DNA from: an uncultured Verrucomicrobiota bacterium
GTDB lineage: Bacteria > Verrucomicrobiota > Verrucomicrobiia > Limisphaerales > UBA9464
DNA: 44,271 bases
Direction: 5' to 3'
NCBI GenBank assembly: GCA_903880005.1
Contig: CAIRNV010000090.1
Span: 1 to 44,271, forward strand
The stretch's first letter is position 1. Every line of letters starts with the position of its first letter. Shown here in pieces: positions 26,346-34,954 of the stretch. The translations under genes and the position numbers were made by a program. The notes below the pieces were generated by a model, which worked only from the letters and a program-made list of their open reading frames with translations, made no database searches and was not told where the DNA came from.

Positions 26346-27497
26346 TCAGGGAATCCGAGCCCGGAACCACGCCGCGTCACCGGCCGCCGGGCCAAGGTCC
26401 ACCTCCACGCCACCGCCCTGCCCCGCCACCGCCTCGGCCACCGTCGTCCATGCCCCACCCGTCACATCCAACGCACGCTCCACGACGTACCTCGCACCGG
26501 ACGTGCCCGAGACGGTCGCACGCACCCGTCCGCCCACCATGCCCACGCGTATCCATGGCCGGTCCGCCACGGGCCCCGGCACGTCCGACAGGTCCGGAAG
26601 CCCGTTCCCATTCGTGTCGTTCGCATCGCGGATGACGACGTCGAAGAAGTCGTACTCGTCCGCGAACGGCGTCGATGGATCGCCGTCCGCCAACACCACG
26701 AGCCCCATGTAGAAGTCCTTCCCGACGTAGTTGACGGTGGTCTCGATGCCCTCGACGCCCCACGTGCCCAGGGCCTCGTACCGAAGCTGCCCGGGCCCCT
26801 GCCATGCGGCGGGCCCCCACGTCAGCGTGGCCGCGTCGATGCGCCCCATTGGGAAGGGCCCCTTGAATCCATCGCCGCCCCCGACCCTCGGCAGGTCCAT
26901 GGTCGCCGTGATGTTGGTCCCCGCCACGTCGTAGGTGAGCACGCCCACGTACTGGAAGATCTCGAAGGCGTGGGTGAAGACGAGGTCCCGGATGGAGAAG
27001 TCCGGAAGGCTCACCTTGAGCTGCACCGTCCCCGACGCACTCCCCGCCGGCCGGTTCCACGTCGCCGACACGGTGCCGCGGCTCACGTCCATGCCGTCGT
27101 CCACCTCCAACGTCCCGGTGGTCGTCAGGTTGGACACGGCGCGGTTCACCTGGAGGAAGTCCGTGATGCCATCGACGTCGAGGTCGCCACCCATGGGCGT
27201 CTTCAGCGACAAGGCGGCCACCAAGGGCCCGAGCGCCTCCGAACCGGGATAGTGGAGGATGGCGTAGGACCCCACCTCGTCCGTGCCGCCGCTCCGGTAC
27301 ATCTCGTCGTTGATGGAGTCATCGTCGGCCGTGCTGAACTCGAGCCGGTAGTCGAACCCCAGCTGGGAGGCCGTGGACGGCGGCACGCGCAACGACAGGC
27401 AGGACAGCGTCATCGTGGCCGAGCGCGAGCCCGCGTGGAGCGCGCCGCAGGCCAGGCACGACACCAGCAGCACAACGAGGGAAGCAAGCCGTCTCAT
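26346..27497 (-). CDS. Secreted protein of unknown function with calcium-type linker
   Basis: A 383-residue protein I do not recognise. It has a good signal peptide (MRRLASLVVLLVSCLACGALHAG). The body is beta-rich without cysteines or catalytic motifs. DANDTNGNGLPDLSD near residue 302 resembles the Asp/Asn-rich calcium-binding linkers of TSP3/dockerin-like repeats. The final 60 residues (ARYVVERALDVTGGAWTTVAE ending in AWFRARIP) look like the small C-terminal beta domain often found on secreted verrucomicrobial proteins. It is probably extracellular or periplasmic. It lies between the PQQ-type propeller gene (59 bases upstream) and dapB. Start at ATG 27497, where the signal peptide begins. 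Confidence 0.6.
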   Translation of the reverse strand: MRRLASLVVLLVSCLACGALHAGSRSATMTLSCLSLRVPPSTASQLGFDYRLEFSTADDDSINDEMYRSGGTDEVGSYAILHYPGSEALGPLVAALSLKTPMGGDLDVDGITDFLQVNRAVSNLTTTGTLEVDDGMDVSRGTVSATWNRPAGSASGTVQLKVSLPDFSIRDLVFTHAFEIFQYVGVLTYDVAGTNITATMDLPRVGGGDGFKGPFPMGRIDAATLTWGPAAWQGPGQLRYEALGTWGVEGIETTVNYVGKDFYMGLVVLADGDPSTPFADEYDFFDVVIRDANDTNGNGLPDLSDVPGPVADRPWIRVGMVGGRVRATVSGTSGARYVVERALDVTGGAWTTVAEAVAGQGGGVEVDLGPAAGDAAWFRARIP

Positions 27498-27556
27498 GCC
27501 CCCATCCAATGCCCGGACCGGCTGGATTGGCAAGGCTCGCGTCGAGGCGGCCCGGC

Positions 27557-28900
27557 CTATCGCTGCCCACCCTGTCGGAGGCGATAGAGCGCCTTGTCCG
27601 TGCGCAGGTACAGGGAGTCACCCACGGCGGCCGGCGACGCCATGATCTTCCCGTCCAACGTGTTCCTCGCCAGCACCCGGAACCGGCGGCCCGGCTCGAT
27701 CACCGACGTCACGCCGTCCCGGTCGCCCAGGTAGATGCGTCCCTCGGCGAGCAGCGGCGACGAGCAATGATTGCCACCCAGGCGCTCCCGATACACCTCG
27801 GCGCCGGTGCGGGCGTCGAGGCAGGTGAACATCCCGCCCGTGTCCGACACGAAGTACAACTCCCCTCCCACCAGCAAGGGCGAGGACATCGTGGGCGCGC
27901 CCTTGGCGTATCGCCACACCTGCGTCGGCTCCCCGCCCTCGATCCGGATGGCCTGCGCCTCCGACCGCGCGTAGCCCGTGCAGAGGTACATGTTGCCTTG
28001 CCCGAAGACGGCCCGGGAGGACAACGAGAAGCCCAGTTGGCCGTACTTGACCTTCCACTGCTCCGCACCCGTGCGCGGGTCATAGGCGTACAACCAGTCG
28101 GCCCCCTGCGAGAGCAGGACATCCTTGCCTCCCAGGCGAAGCAACGCGGGCGTCGCATAGGACTTCTTCAACTGCGGGTTCGCGTTCATCTCGCCCGACC
28201 GGGCCGTCCGCCACGCCACCTTCCCGGTCTTCTTCTCCAGGGCCACGACCGACTGCGTGTCGCTGCCGTCGAGGTGAAAGACGAGGAGGTCGCCCGCCAA
28301 CACCGGCGAGCTCCCGGGGCCGTTCTCGTGCATGATGCGCAGGTCCGTGTTGCGCCACACGACGCGCCCGTCCGACGTGTCCACGCAGTACGTGCCGAAC
28401 GTACCGAAGTGCAGGTAGGCACGGTCCTTCTCCAGCACGGGCGTGGGCGACGCGTAGCTGTTCAACGTGTGCACCCATTGCGGGTCCTTTTCCGACGCCA
28501 GCGAGACGGTCCGGACGAGCCGGCCGCTGCGCCGGTCCACGCACAAGGCCACGAGCTCCACCTTGTCCAGCAACGTCAAGGGTTGGTCCCCCGTGTTGGA
28601 CTTGAGGCGGCGCTGGACATCCTCCGGGCGCGCCTCGGTCTCAAGCGCCGTGGTGAGCCATACCTGGTTGCCGTCGATGACCGGCGAGGACCAACCCCGC
28701 CCCGGCAGGTCGCACCGCCACGCCACGTTGGTGCCCTCGCCCCACGTCAACGGAAGCCCACGCGCATCCTTGCCCGCATGCCCGTCCGCGCCCGGCCCAC
28801 GCCATTCCGGCCATTCCAGCCCCGCCCCATGGGAGGCAGCGCAAGCAAGGACCCACGCGACAACCGCGCCACGGAGGGACGAAGGGAAAGTAGAGGACAT
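27557..28900 (-). CDS. PQQ-like beta-propeller repeat protein, exported
   Basis: A 447-residue exported protein. A signal peptide (SLRGAVVAWVLACAASHG) is followed by LEWPEWRGPGADG, the typical opening of PVC-group PQQ-like propellers. Repeated blade motifs follow: WSSPVIDGNQVWLTT, YASPTPVLEKDRAYLHFG, GSSPVLAGDLLVF, MSSPLLVGGELYFVSD, CSSPLLAEGRIYLGD, MASPAAVGDSLYLRT. Several blades contain the D-x-x-TG turn. No quinoprotein catalytic residues are evident, so a binding or scaffold role fits better than dehydrogenase activity. Start at ATG 28900. It diverges from the glycosidase-like gene at 29076, and the two may be functionally related. Confidence 0.82.
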   Translation of the reverse strand: MSSTFPSSLRGAVVAWVLACAASHGAGLEWPEWRGPGADGHAGKDARGLPLTWGEGTNVAWRCDLPGRGWSSPVIDGNQVWLTTALETEARPEDVQRRLKSNTGDQPLTLLDKVELVALCVDRRSGRLVRTVSLASEKDPQWVHTLNSYASPTPVLEKDRAYLHFGTFGTYCVDTSDGRVVWRNTDLRIMHENGPGSSPVLAGDLLVFHLDGSDTQSVVALEKKTGKVAWRTARSGEMNANPQLKKSYATPALLRLGGKDVLLSQGADWLYAYDPRTGAEQWKVKYGQLGFSLSSRAVFGQGNMYLCTGYARSEAQAIRIEGGEPTQVWRYAKGAPTMSSPLLVGGELYFVSDTGGMFTCLDARTGAEVYRERLGGNHCSSPLLAEGRIYLGDRDGVTSVIEPGRRFRVLARNTLDGKIMASPAAVGDSLYLRTDKALYRLRQGGQR

Positions 28901-29075
28901 GCGGTCGATGCTGCCCAACGGCCCCGGGATTTCAACGCCGGCGTCGCCCGCAAGACGAGCCAGGGACGAAGCCCATGCCGAGGACGATCCCGCCACGACG
29001 ACCCCTCCCATGAACCCGTCCCGGACCCGGTTGATGCCTTGCCCGCATCCACCCCGCGCGACCAGCATCGGGCCC
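28901..29075. promoter_or_regulatory. Divergent intergenic region with a possible repeat fragment
   Basis: This 175-base gap must hold promoters for the propeller gene (minus) and the glycosidase-like gene (plus). Bases 28950-28979 match 21 of 30 positions of the repeat family (columns 51-80 of copy B, gap-free), including gcaagacgag, which is identical to copy A. No clear promoter hexamers were seen. Confidence 0.35.
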
Positions 29076-30302
29076 ATGCGTCCTTCCCTCCTGCTTTCAC
29101 CGCTCGCCATGGCATGCGCGGCGGCAGCCCTCGTCGCCCAGTCCACGCCCGCCCGGTTCCAGCAGGACCGCTTCGTCATCGGGATGTGGGTGCCCCCGCA
29201 AGCCACCCACGACCTTCGCACGCGCTACCAGGAGCTGGCGGACGCCCATTTCAACGTCGTCATCGGCAACTCGCCCGTCCCCGTGGCCGATCAACTCAAG
29301 GCCTGCGACCAGCTCGGCCTCAAGACGCTCGTGCATGTCCCGGGCACGCCCAGCCAGTGGCCCACCAACGCCTCCTGCTGGGGCTACCTCCTCCAGGACG
29401 AACCCTCGACGGCCGACTTTCCCGCGCTGGCACGGAGCGCCGCCGACATCCGCCGTCATCGTCCGGGGCGACTCGCCTACATCAACCTGTTCCCCAACTA
29501 CGCCTCGCCCGCGCAGCTCGGCGCGCCCACCTACGAGGAGCATGTCTCCCGCTTCATGGACGAGGTCCGGCCGGACGTCCTTTCCATGGACCATTATCCC
29601 CTCATGCGACCCGGGATCGACCGACGCGACGCCTACTGCGAGAACCTCGAAACGCTCCGGCGGCATGCGGGCCGCGCCGGGATACCATTCTGGAACTACT
29701 TCCATGCGATGCCCTTCGCCGACCGCATCGACCCATCGGAGGCGCAGGTGCGCTGGCAGCTGTTCGCGGCCATCGCCCATGGGGCCAAGGGGGTGCTGTA
29801 CTTCTGCTATTGGACGCCCGGCAAGGGCAACGGCGGCACCGGGGAGTTCCCCAAGGGCGGTGCCTTGATCACGGCGGAGGGACGTCGGACCCGCCATTAC
29901 GAGGAGGCGCGGCGGCTCAACGCCGAGCTGGCTCGCTGGGGCCCCACGCTTCTCCGGCTGACGTCCCAGGGCGTCCGCAAGGTGCATACGGCACGTCGTC
30001 CTGCCGAAGCCCTGGCGGGTTCCCCCGTGAGGCAGATCTCGCACGTTGCCAAGGATCCGGACGCCGAGTTCCTCGTGGGGGTCCTTCGCCATGAGGACGG
30101 ACGCCGCGCCGTCCTGCTGGTGAACCACGACACCGCCTACACGGCATGGCCGACCGTCGCATGGGACGCCGGCACGGGGGACGTTCGTGAGATCGACAAG
30201 GCCTCGGGGCGCGAGGTGGAGATGGTGGACGACAGCCCGGAGATTCCGGGGACCCAACTGTCGTTCGCACCGGGCGACGCCCGCCTCTTTCTCATGCCGT
30301 GA
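29076..30302 (+). CDS. Secreted TIM-barrel glycoside-hydrolase-like protein
   Basis: A 408-residue exported protein with a signal peptide (LLLSPLAMACAAAALVAQS). The central region has a TIM-barrel character resembling GH-A clan enzymes: FVIGMWVPP (33-41), HFNVVIGN (58-65), GWGYLLQDEP-like WGYLLQDEPS (102-111, candidate acid E109), VLSMDHYPL (168-176, D172), IPFWNYFHAMPF and GAKGVLYFCYW. The last ~75 residues form a beta domain (EFLVGVLRHEDGRRAVLLVNHD). The exact family and substrate are not certain; the two acidic residues are candidates only. It points away from the PQQ-type gene and ends tail-to-tail with the coiled-coil gene, about 50 bases apart. Start at ATG 29076. Confidence 0.65.
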   Translation: MRPSLLLSPLAMACAAAALVAQSTPARFQQDRFVIGMWVPPQATHDLRTRYQELADAHFNVVIGNSPVPVADQLKACDQLGLKTLVHVPGTPSQWPTNASCWGYLLQDEPSTADFPALARSAADIRRHRPGRLAYINLFPNYASPAQLGAPTYEEHVSRFMDEVRPDVLSMDHYPLMRPGIDRRDAYCENLETLRRHAGRAGIPFWNYFHAMPFADRIDPSEAQVRWQLFAAIAHGAKGVLYFCYWTPGKGNGGTGEFPKGGALITAEGRRTRHYEEARRLNAELARWGPTLLRLTSQGVRKVHTARRPAEALAGSPVRQISHVAKDPDAEFLVGVLRHEDGRRAVLLVNHDTAYTAWPTVAWDAGTGDVREIDKASGREVEMVDDSPEIPGTQLSFAPGDARLFLMP

Positions 30303-30351
30303 CCAAGGGACCGGGCCAAGGAAGGAGCCGAACGAGAAGGGCCGGCCCTCG

Positions 30352-30963
30352 CTACTTCTTGTCCTGCTTGGCCTGCTTCTCGGACTCGGCCTTGAGCTGC
30401 TCCTGCTGGTTGTTCCACTTCTCGATCAGCTCGTTGAACTGCTTGACGGTGGACTCGTGCTGCTTGGCCAGGTCGTTGAACTTGCCCACGATCTGGTTCC
30501 GGTCCTCGACCAGCTTGCTGTAGTCGGACTTGAGCCGCGTGACCCCCTCGTTTTGCTGGCGAATGGCGTCGTTGGCCTTTTGGAGGCCCTCGACGTAGAT
30601 GCTGAGGACCTTGTTGGTCTGTTCCAGGGAGAAGTTGGCGCGTTGAAGGTCCGCACGGAACCGGACGAGCTGCGCATTGTTGGTCTCGGCGCTCTTCATG
30701 AGGTCGGACCGTTCCCGCTCGATGCGCTGGATGTCGTCTTGGAACCGCTTCCCCTGCGCCTCCACGACGGCCTTCTCGTCGTTGAGCTTCTGCCTCTCGC
30801 CCTGCAACTCGTCCACGCGCAGCCGAAGCCGGGTCTCACGCGCCCATTGCACCGCGCACAGGCCACACAAGCCCAGCGCCAGCACAATGAGAATGCCCAC
30901 GCCCACCGAACCCGAGGCGCCACGCGCCACGGCTCTCCGAACCGTTCGTTCCATGGTATCCAT
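30352..30963 (-). CDS. Membrane-anchored coiled-coil protein of unknown function
   Basis: A 203-residue protein with a short basic N-terminus, one membrane helix (VGILIVLALGLCGLCAV, about 22-38) and then a near-continuous charged helix to the end (heptad-like L/I/V spacing, E, K, Q, R rich). A long coiled coil would project into the periplasm, or the cytoplasm if the helix is reversed. No enzyme motif is visible. ATG 30963 is chosen because aaggaag lies nine bases upstream; ATG 30954 is possible. The 351-base gap upstream, ahead of aroC's end, contains repeat copy B. Confidence 0.6.
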   Translation of the reverse strand: MDTMERTVRRAVARGASGSVGVGILIVLALGLCGLCAVQWARETRLRLRVDELQGERQKLNDEKAVVEAQGKRFQDDIQRIERERSDLMKSAETNNAQLVRFRADLQRANFSLEQTNKVLSIYVEGLQKANDAIRQQNEGVTRLKSDYSKLVEDRNQIVGKFNDLAKQHESTVKQFNELIEKWNNQQEQLKAESEKQAKQDKK

Positions 30964-31050
30964 TCCGTCGCTCTTCCTTGGGGATGCAACCGCCGGGCCA
31001 ATCCTGTTCCCGGACGTTCTTTTGTCAAAACCCGCCACGAGCCGGAGCCG

Positions 31051-31217
31051 GGCCGGGACGATGCCGTTGGGAGGAAAGCGATGGCGGAGCCGATGCTTCC
31101 GCGAGCCGAGGAACGAGCGAAGCGCGGGCCAGTACGAGGCCCTTATCGAGGGAAGGACGAAGGATTTGCGGGAGCAGATCGAGCCAGCACGACCGACCCA
31201 ACTGAATCGTCCCGGCC
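31051..31217 (+). repeat. Dispersed 167-bp palindromic-ended repeat, copy B
   Basis: The right end, AACTGAATCGTCCCGGCC (31200-31217), is identical to that of copy A. The left end differs at 3 of 18 positions. It is exactly the same length as copy A, aligns gap-free to its reverse complement, and shares long identical stretches such as cgaaggatttgcg and gagcagatcgagc. The central hairpin is kept as gggcc/ggccc (31126-31130, 31138-31142) around a 7-base loop, still at the exact midpoint. It sits in non-coding sequence between two minus-strand genes. Confidence 0.85.
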
Positions 31218-31280
31218 AAGCAATCACGGAACGCCGGCGGGCATCCGGCGGCATCCCGGGCGTGTGTCGCGATTCGCCCA

Positions 31281-31302
31281 GCCTGCCATGATGGCGGCAG
31301 GC
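31281..31302 (-). terminator. Hairpin downstream of aroC
   Basis: A 7-bp perfect stem (GCCTGCC 31281-31287, GGCAGGC 31296-31302) with an 8-base loop lies about 12 bases past the aroC stop on its strand. There is no U-run, so it is a weak candidate for intrinsic termination. Confidence 0.3.
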
Positions 31303-31314
31303 GAACCGGGGCCA

Positions 31315-32415
31315 TCACGCCCCCTTCCATGCCGTCCTCCCACATTGCGCCTCGTGTCGCAGGGCGTGGTCCACCAGGACCAAGGCCGTCATGGCCTCGA
31401 CCATCGGGACCGCCCTGGGCAGCACGCACGGGTCATGCCGGCCGCGGCCCTTCAACGTCGTGTTCTGCAACTGCACATCCACCGTGTCCTGCTCATGCAT
31501 CACCGTCGCCACCGGCTTGAACGCCACCCGGAAGTAGATCGTCTCGCCGTTCGAGATCCCCCCTTGGATCCCCCCGCTGCGATTGGTCACGGTCCGCACC
31601 CTCCCGTCCACGGACCGGAACGCGTCGTTGTGCTGGAGGCCGGTCAAGCCCAGGCCGCCGAAGCCCGAGCCCACGTCAAATCCCTTGCTCGCGGGCAGGC
31701 TCAGCATGGCCTTGGCCAGGTCCGCCTCCAATCGGTCGAACACCGGCTCGCCCCAGCCCGTCGGCACCCCTCGCGCCACGCCCAACACGATGCCACCCAC
31801 GGAATCCCCCTCGCCGCGCCTTCGCTCGATGAGGTCCACCATCCGCGCGGCCGTCTCCGGGTCGGGGCAGCGAATCGCATTGGCCTCCGCGTCCCGGGCC
31901 AGGAAGGTCTCGGGATCCACGGCGCACTCGATGTCCTGCACGCGCGTGACGCATGCCAGCACGTCCACACCCCAGCGCTCCCGCAGGATTTTTCGCGCCA
32001 ACGCACCCGCCGCCACGCGGCCGATCGTCTCCCGCGCGCTCGTCCGCCCGCCCCCGGGCCACGCCCGGTGGCCATACTTGGCCTGGTAGGTGTAGTCCGC
32101 ATGGGATGGCCTGAACTTCGTCGCCATCTCGCCGTAGGCCTCCGGCCGGAAATCCTCGTTGCGCACCATCATGCTGATCGGCGTCCCCAACGTCCGCCCC
32201 TCGAAGACGCCGCTCAGGATGTGCACCGTGTCGGTCTCCTTGCGCGGCGTCGTGATGCTCGACTGGCCCGGCCGGCGCCGGTCGAGGTCCGGTTGGATGT
32301 CCGCCTCCGACAACGCCACGCCCGGGGGGCAACCATCCACGACAACCCCAACGCCGCCGCCATGGCTCTCGCCCCAGGTGGTGATGCGGAACAAATGCCC
32401 AAACGTGTTGCCCAT
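31315..32415 (-). CDS. aroC: Chorismate synthase AroC
   Basis: A 366-residue enzyme that makes chorismate from EPSP using reduced FMN, the last shared step of aromatic synthesis. [18 protein letters not shown] (13-30) is signature 1, [15 protein letters not shown] (44-58) binds substrate and [21 protein letters not shown] (about 129-146) is signature 2, and [12 protein letters not shown] follows near residue 298. Start at ATG 32415 ([19 protein letters not shown]), the usual N-terminus. It diverges from the amidase gene at 32490. Confidence 0.97.
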   Translation of the reverse strand: MGNTFGHLFRITTWGESHGGGVGVVVDGCPPGVALSEADIQPDLDRRRPGQSSITTPRKETDTVHILSGVFEGRTLGTPISMMVRNEDFRPEAYGEMATKFRPSHADYTYQAKYGHRAWPGGGRTSARETIGRVAAGALARKILRERWGVDVLACVTRVQDIECAVDPETFLARDAEANAIRCPDPETAARMVDLIERRRGEGDSVGGIVLGVARGVPTGWGEPVFDRLEADLAKAMLSLPASKGFDVGSGFGGLGLTGLQHNDAFRSVDGRVRTVTNRSGGIQGGISNGETIYFRVAFKPVATVMHEQDTVDVQLQNTTLKGRGRHDPCVLPRAVPMVEAMTALVLVDHALRHEAQCGRTAWKGA

Positions 32416-32489
32416 GCGCCTGAGGCATCGTGCCCGCTTTCTAGGAAGGGAAAAAGCGCGGAATCGCGGGCGGCGAGTCCCTGCGACGG

Positions 32490-33524
32490 GTGGACCGGAC
32501 GCTTGCCCTAAGCAGGACCCGCCTCGCATCCTCGCCCCTCGTGGCGAGGTTCATCATTCTGCTTCTCTTGGCCTCATGGGCGGCGCATGCCGCCGGCAGG
32601 CGAATGGCCGCGCCCGGGCCGGCGGCGGTGGACGCACGCTATACCAACCTTGTCGCGTGGGGCCGCCAGCAAGGGCTCCAAGCCTCGGACATCCGGCGCA
32701 ACGGCGAGATGTGGCTCACCAACCAGTCGCTGGCCCTTGGGTTCAAGGCCGACAGCCAGTCGATGACCTTCGATGGCGTCGAGCACCGCCTCACGCTGCC
32801 CGTGCGTCGTTCCCCCGGGGGCTTGCAGGTCGCCGTTCGCGACGTGCAGACGACCTTGTCCCCCCTCCTGCGCCCGCCCCAAAGGCCCGGCAGTCGCCCG
32901 GTGCGCGTCGTCGCCATCAACGCGGGCCACGGCGGCAAGGACCCCGGCAACACCGAGGGACGCCGCCAGGAGAAGCACTACACCCTCCTGGTCGCGGGCG
33001 AGCTCCGCCGCCATCTCGAGCGCGCTGGCCTCCAGGTCGTCGTCGTGCGCCCCTCGGACACCTTCGTCTCGCTCGAAGACCGGCCCGCCAAGGCCGCGCG
33101 CGCCCGGGCCGACCTGTACGTCAGCCTGCACTTCAACGCCTTCGACGGCCCGGGATCGGGCGAGGTCGCCGGCGTCGAGACCTATTGCCTGACGCCGGCC
33201 GGGGCCAGCTCCACCAACGATTCCGGAAACCACGGCGGCTCGTGGCATGCCGGCAATCGCTTCGATCGCGACAACGTCCTCCTCGCCCACCACGTCCACC
33301 GCGCCATCAAGGACGGGACCGACCTCAACGACCGGGGCGTCCGACGCGCTCGCTTCAAGGAGCTGACCCTTCTCCAGATGCCCGGCGTCCTCGTCGAGGG
33401 CGGCTACATGACCCACCCCCAGGATGCCGCGTCCATCTATTCGCCGGCCGGCCGCGCGGCCCTCGCCCGGGGCATCGCCGACGGCGTCCTGGCCTACAAG
33501 CGCCTCGTGGAGCGGAAGCCCTGA
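32490..33524 (+). CDS. N-acetylmuramoyl-L-alanine amidase (Amidase_3) with N-terminal domain
   Basis: A 344-residue exported enzyme that cuts the bond between MurNAc and the stem peptide. A hydrophobic signal ([18 protein letters not shown]) is followed by a beta domain (about 48-128) similar in feel to substrate-binding 'copper amine oxidase N-terminal-like' modules. The amidase domain has zinc ligands H147 (NAGHGGKD), E161 (QEKHYTLL) and H214 (SLHFNA), and catalytic E304 in [11 protein letters not shown]. All key residues are present, so it should be active in the periplasm. Start is GTG at 32490; GTG at 32541 would give a shorter signal peptide and is equally possible. Upstream it diverges from aroC. 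Confidence 0.88.
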   Translation: MDRTLALSRTRLASSPLVARFIILLLLASWAAHAAGRRMAAPGPAAVDARYTNLVAWGRQQGLQASDIRRNGEMWLTNQSLALGFKADSQSMTFDGVEHRLTLPVRRSPGGLQVAVRDVQTTLSPLLRPPQRPGSRPVRVVAINAGHGGKDPGNTEGRRQEKHYTLLVAGELRRHLERAGLQVVVVRPSDTFVSLEDRPAKAARARADLYVSLHFNAFDGPGSGEVAGVETYCLTPAGASSTNDSGNHGGSWHAGNRFDRDNVLLAHHVHRAIKDGTDLNDRGVRRARFKELTLLQMPGVLVEGGYMTHPQDAASIYSPAGRAALARGIADGVLAYKRLVERKP

Positions 33525-33619
33525 CGCATTCGTCCAAGCCTCGCGTCACATTTCCCGCCTCCGCCCTTGGAACCCGGCCGCGTCCGGGCCAACATCTTGC
33601 CCATCACTCTTCCCGCGCT

Positions 33620-34933
33620 ATGAACGTCACGCGTCGTCAATTCATCCATCGTGCCGCCGCCGCCTCCGCCATGGCTTGGGGCGGGCTGGCCCATGCCGCC
33701 CCCCGCAAGCTGTCGGCCAATGAGAAGCTCAACCTCGGCGTCATCGGCGTCGCGGGCCGCGGCGGCGAGAACCTCGCCGGCGTGCGCCACCAGAACATCG
33801 TGGCGCTCTGCGACGTTGATGCCGGGAGGTTGAACGCCGCCGCCGCCCAGTTTCCCGGTGCGTTCACCTGCTCCGACTTCCGCCGCTTGCTCGACCGCAA
33901 GGACCTCGACGGCGTCGTGGTCTCCACGCCGGACCACACCCACGCCGTCATCGCCATCGCGGCCCTCCAAAGCGGGCGCCCCGTCTATTGCGAGAAGCCG
34001 CTGACCCACACCGTCAGCGAGGTCCGCCGCCTGGTGGAGGTGGCCCGCAAGTCCAAGCTGCCCACCCAGACCGGGAACCAAATCCACGCCACGGACAACT
34101 ACCGGCGCGTGGCCCAGCTGGCGCGCGCGGGCGTCATCGGGGACATCAACGAGGTGCATCATTGGGCGGGTTCCGCCTGGGAAACCAAGCCGCTGCCCGC
34201 CGCGTCCCCCGTGCCGGCGGGGCTCGACTACGACCAGTGGGTCGGGCCCGTGACCTGGCGGGACTACAGCCCGGAATGGGTGCACTTCAACTGGCGCCGT
34301 TGGTGGCACTTTGGCGGCGGGACGCTCAGCGACTTCTGCTGCCATCACATGGACCTCGGCGTGTGGGCGCTCGACCTCGGGTTGCCGGACGTGGTCGAGG
34401 CGGAGGGGCCCGAGCCGGACGCGCATTGCGCGCCGGCATGGTTGAAGGTGCGGTACGAGTTTCCCGCGCGGGGTGACACCCCCCGGCGCAAGATGTTCTG
34501 GTATTCCGGCGCAAAGCGCCCGGAGCTACCCGGCACGCCCGACCTTTCCAAGTGGGGCGGCGGCACGCTGTTCGTGGGCAGCAAGGGCATGCTGCTGGCC
34601 GATTACGGGCGCTTCCAACTGCTCCCCGCCGACCGGTTCAAGGACGCGGAGATTCCGGCGCCGGACTTCCCGAGCTCGGTGGGGCATCATGAGGAATGGA
34701 TCCGCGCCGTCAGGGGCGAGAACCTCGCGCTGCCCCGGTTCCAGCACCTGGGCACGACCAACTCGCCCTTCGCCTATGGCGCGGTCCTCACCGAGCTCGG
34801 GCTCCTCGGCAACATCGCGTTCCGCACGCGGAAGCGCATCGAGTGGGATGCCGCCAAGATGCGGGCCAAGGGCGTGCCGGAGGCCGACCGGTTCATCCAC
34901 CACGAGTACCGCAAGGGCTGGAAGCTGGGCTAG
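33620..34933 (+). CDS. Tat-exported Gfo/Idh/MocA-family oxidoreductase
   Basis: A 437-residue protein. The N-terminus has a twin-arginine signal (TRRQFIHRAAAASAMAWGG, ending HAAP). The NAD(P)-binding fold opens with LGVIGVAGRGGENLAG. VSTPDHTHAVIA and YCEKPLTHTVSEV carry the catalytic/binding EKP. A C-terminal domain (HFGGGTLSDFCCHHMDLGVWAL) follows. The family oxidises or reduces sugars and inositols; members of this exported subgroup are abundant in PVC bacteria. The substrate is not predictable. It lies 95 bases after the amidase gene. Start at ATG 33620, where the Tat motif begins. Confidence 0.9.
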   Translation: MNVTRRQFIHRAAAASAMAWGGLAHAAPRKLSANEKLNLGVIGVAGRGGENLAGVRHQNIVALCDVDAGRLNAAAAQFPGAFTCSDFRRLLDRKDLDGVVVSTPDHTHAVIAIAALQSGRPVYCEKPLTHTVSEVRRLVEVARKSKLPTQTGNQIHATDNYRRVAQLARAGVIGDINEVHHWAGSAWETKPLPAASPVPAGLDYDQWVGPVTWRDYSPEWVHFNWRRWWHFGGGTLSDFCCHHMDLGVWALDLGLPDVVEAEGPEPDAHCAPAWLKVRYEFPARGDTPRRKMFWYSGAKRPELPGTPDLSKWGGGTLFVGSKGMLLADYGRFQLLPADRFKDAEIPAPDFPSSVGHHEEWIRAVRGENLALPRFQHLGTTNSPFAYGAVLTELGLLGNIAFRTRKRIEWDAAKMRAKGVPEADRFIHHEYRKGWKLG

Positions 34934-34954
34934 GCCCCGCGGAGCGACCATGCC

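Larger units (their letters stand above)
30964..31314. other. 351-base gap between the coiled-coil gene and aroC
   Basis: Its middle is occupied by repeat copy B (31051-31217), with a hairpin further right. Bases 30964-31050 would hold the promoter of the coiled-coil gene; no hexamers stand out. I see no coding potential: the frames present follow the repeat sequence and have no family match by eye. Confidence 0.5.

Noticed and set aside
30336-30347. Palindrome agggccggccct between two convergent genes as a bidirectional terminator
   Set aside because: Only a 4-bp stem with a 4-base loop is possible, without U-runs on either side.
30187-32511. A 774-codon plus-strand frame over the coiled-coil gene, repeat B and aroC
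   Set aside because: It spans two supported minus-strand genes and a repeat; no motif supports it.
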